Source: CAIQQQ01 sp040399685 | Lineage (GTDB): Bacteria > Pseudomonadota > Alphaproteobacteria > Acetobacterales > Acetobacteraceae | Direction of reading: 5' to 3' | Assembly: GCA_040399685.1 (NCBI GenBank) | Contig: JBBART010000009.1 | Span: 1-64,000 of the forward strand | Length of the DNA stretch: 64,000 nucleotides | Part shown: positions 63,477 through 64,000 of the stretch, piece after piece | Layout: each line of letters opens with the position of its first letter | Position numbering within the stretch: position 1 is the first letter of the stretch | The notes under the pieces: model-generated | Seen by the model: only the letters and a program-made list of their open reading frames with translations | Told to the model about the DNA's origin: nothing | The model's database searches: none | Program-made: the position numbers and the translations under genes

Positions 63477-64000
63477 TAGATCTTCCCGAACAGGCCGCGT
63501 GGGCGGAACATCAGCACGGCGAGGTAGATCGCGAACATGCCCACCTGCTTCAGCGACGGCTCCAGCAGTTGCGCCGTGATGGCCTCCACCTCGCCGATCA
63601 ACAGCCCGGCCGCCAGCGCGCCGATCATCGAGCCGAACCCGCCCAAAGCCACCGTCACATACGCAATCAGCGCGAAATTGGCGCCCACATTGGGCGACAC
63701 GTAATAGAACCCGGCCAGCATCACGCCGGCCACGCCGACGGTGGCAGACCCAAGCCCCCAGCCCAGCGCAAAGATTCGGTCCCGATCGATGCCGATCAGC
63801 GCCACCGCCTCACGGTCCTCGCGCGTTGCCTCCAGCGCGCGGCCGAACTCGGTGCGGTTGATGGCCAGCAGGATGCCGAACGCCGCCAGGCACACCAGGC
63901 TCGCCGCCACCTGCGGCAACGGCAGGTACACGCCGTAGATGTTGGCGGTGCGGTTGGCCAGCCAGGAGCTGGTGATGGAGCGGAACTCGCCGCCATAAAC
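63476..64000 (-). CDS. livH: Branched-chain amino acid-type ABC transporter permease LivH (5' end outside window)
   Basis: The frame is open from base 64000 and ends at 63476, giving the last 174 residues. It contains TEFGRALEATREDREAVALI, the LivH EAA loop, then VALGGFGSMIGALAAGLLIG. Stop and livM start overlap. The substrate-binding protein gene is expected upstream, beyond the window. Confidence 0.93.
   Translation of the reverse strand, partial: VYGGEFRSITSSWLANRTANIYGVYLPLPQVAASLVCLAAFGILLAINRTEFGRALEATREDREAVALIGIDRDRIFALGWGLGSATVGVAGVMLAGFYYVSPNVGANFALIAYVTVALGGFGSMIGALAAGLLIGEVEAITAQLLEPSLKQVGMFAIYLAVLMFRPRGLFGKI

Overview
The window is a high-GC alphaproteobacterial chromosome segment, most likely from the Acetobacteraceae (Rhodospirillales) outside the classical vinegar bacteria. 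The assignment is inferred from gene content and protein style: class I PhaC, GlpX-type FBPase, type-2 ArgC, DUF3253 and an SbmA/BacA-like ABC protein, with dense operons joined by 4-base start/stop overlaps. No database search was run. There is no phage, no CRISPR array and only one tRNA (Glu). Mobile-element evidence is limited to a probable IS66 scrap.

Layout. 1-2.3 kb: the 3' part of a chemoreceptor carrying a PilZ (c-di-GMP) domain. 2.4-7.2 kb: a six-gene minus-strand operon of ACP, FabF-like ketosynthase, type III polyketide synthase, methyltransferase, FAD oxidoreductase and DUF2147 protein, which looks like a phenolic-lipid or alkylquinone pathway; a short-chain dehydrogenase diverges from it and precedes the NAD(P)HX repair enzyme Nnr. 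9.6-14.7 kb: PRC-barrel protein, M81 peptidase, two CsbD-like stress proteins and an ArsB/NhaD-type transporter. 14.9-21.8 kb: SsuA-like binding protein, ThiM, serine-glyoxylate aminotransferase, a large FAD/Fe-S dehydrogenase and a DUF924 gene broken by one stop codon. 21.8-28.1 kb: HD phosphohydrolase, degenerate EAL protein, amine-oxidase-like flavoprotein, DUF3253, SbmA-like ABC exporter and a lipoprotein.

28.1-40.0 kb is the accessory part and looks like an exopolysaccharide decoration locus: two paralogous SGNH hydrolases (one frameshifted at a T8 tract), a long TPR protein, AlgF-like and AlgJ/AlgX-like acetylation proteins but no AlgI in view, a tandem FkbM methyltransferase fusion, and a two-domain glycosyltransferase split by an in-frame TAA. 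Base composition drops at 28.95-29.93 kb and around 40.03-40.15 kb.

40.6-44.4 kb: a response regulator and a convergent hybrid histidine kinase. 45-51.4 kb: tRNA-Glu, RecJ, GlpX, homoserine dehydrogenase, an AlaC-like aminotransferase and an OmpA-like lipoprotein. 51.7-64 kb: PhaC, two polytopic membrane proteins, gamma-carbonic anhydrase with ArgC, ribosomal proteins S9 and L13, an NAD-binding protein, and a branched-chain amino-acid-type ABC operon (livF-livG-livM-livH) that leaves the window. A ~240-bp hairpin-rich repeat occurs twice, after the ArsB-like gene and after phaC.

Three genes carry single-site lesions (two in-frame TAA codons, one homopolymer frameshift). Each is best first tested as a sequencing error.
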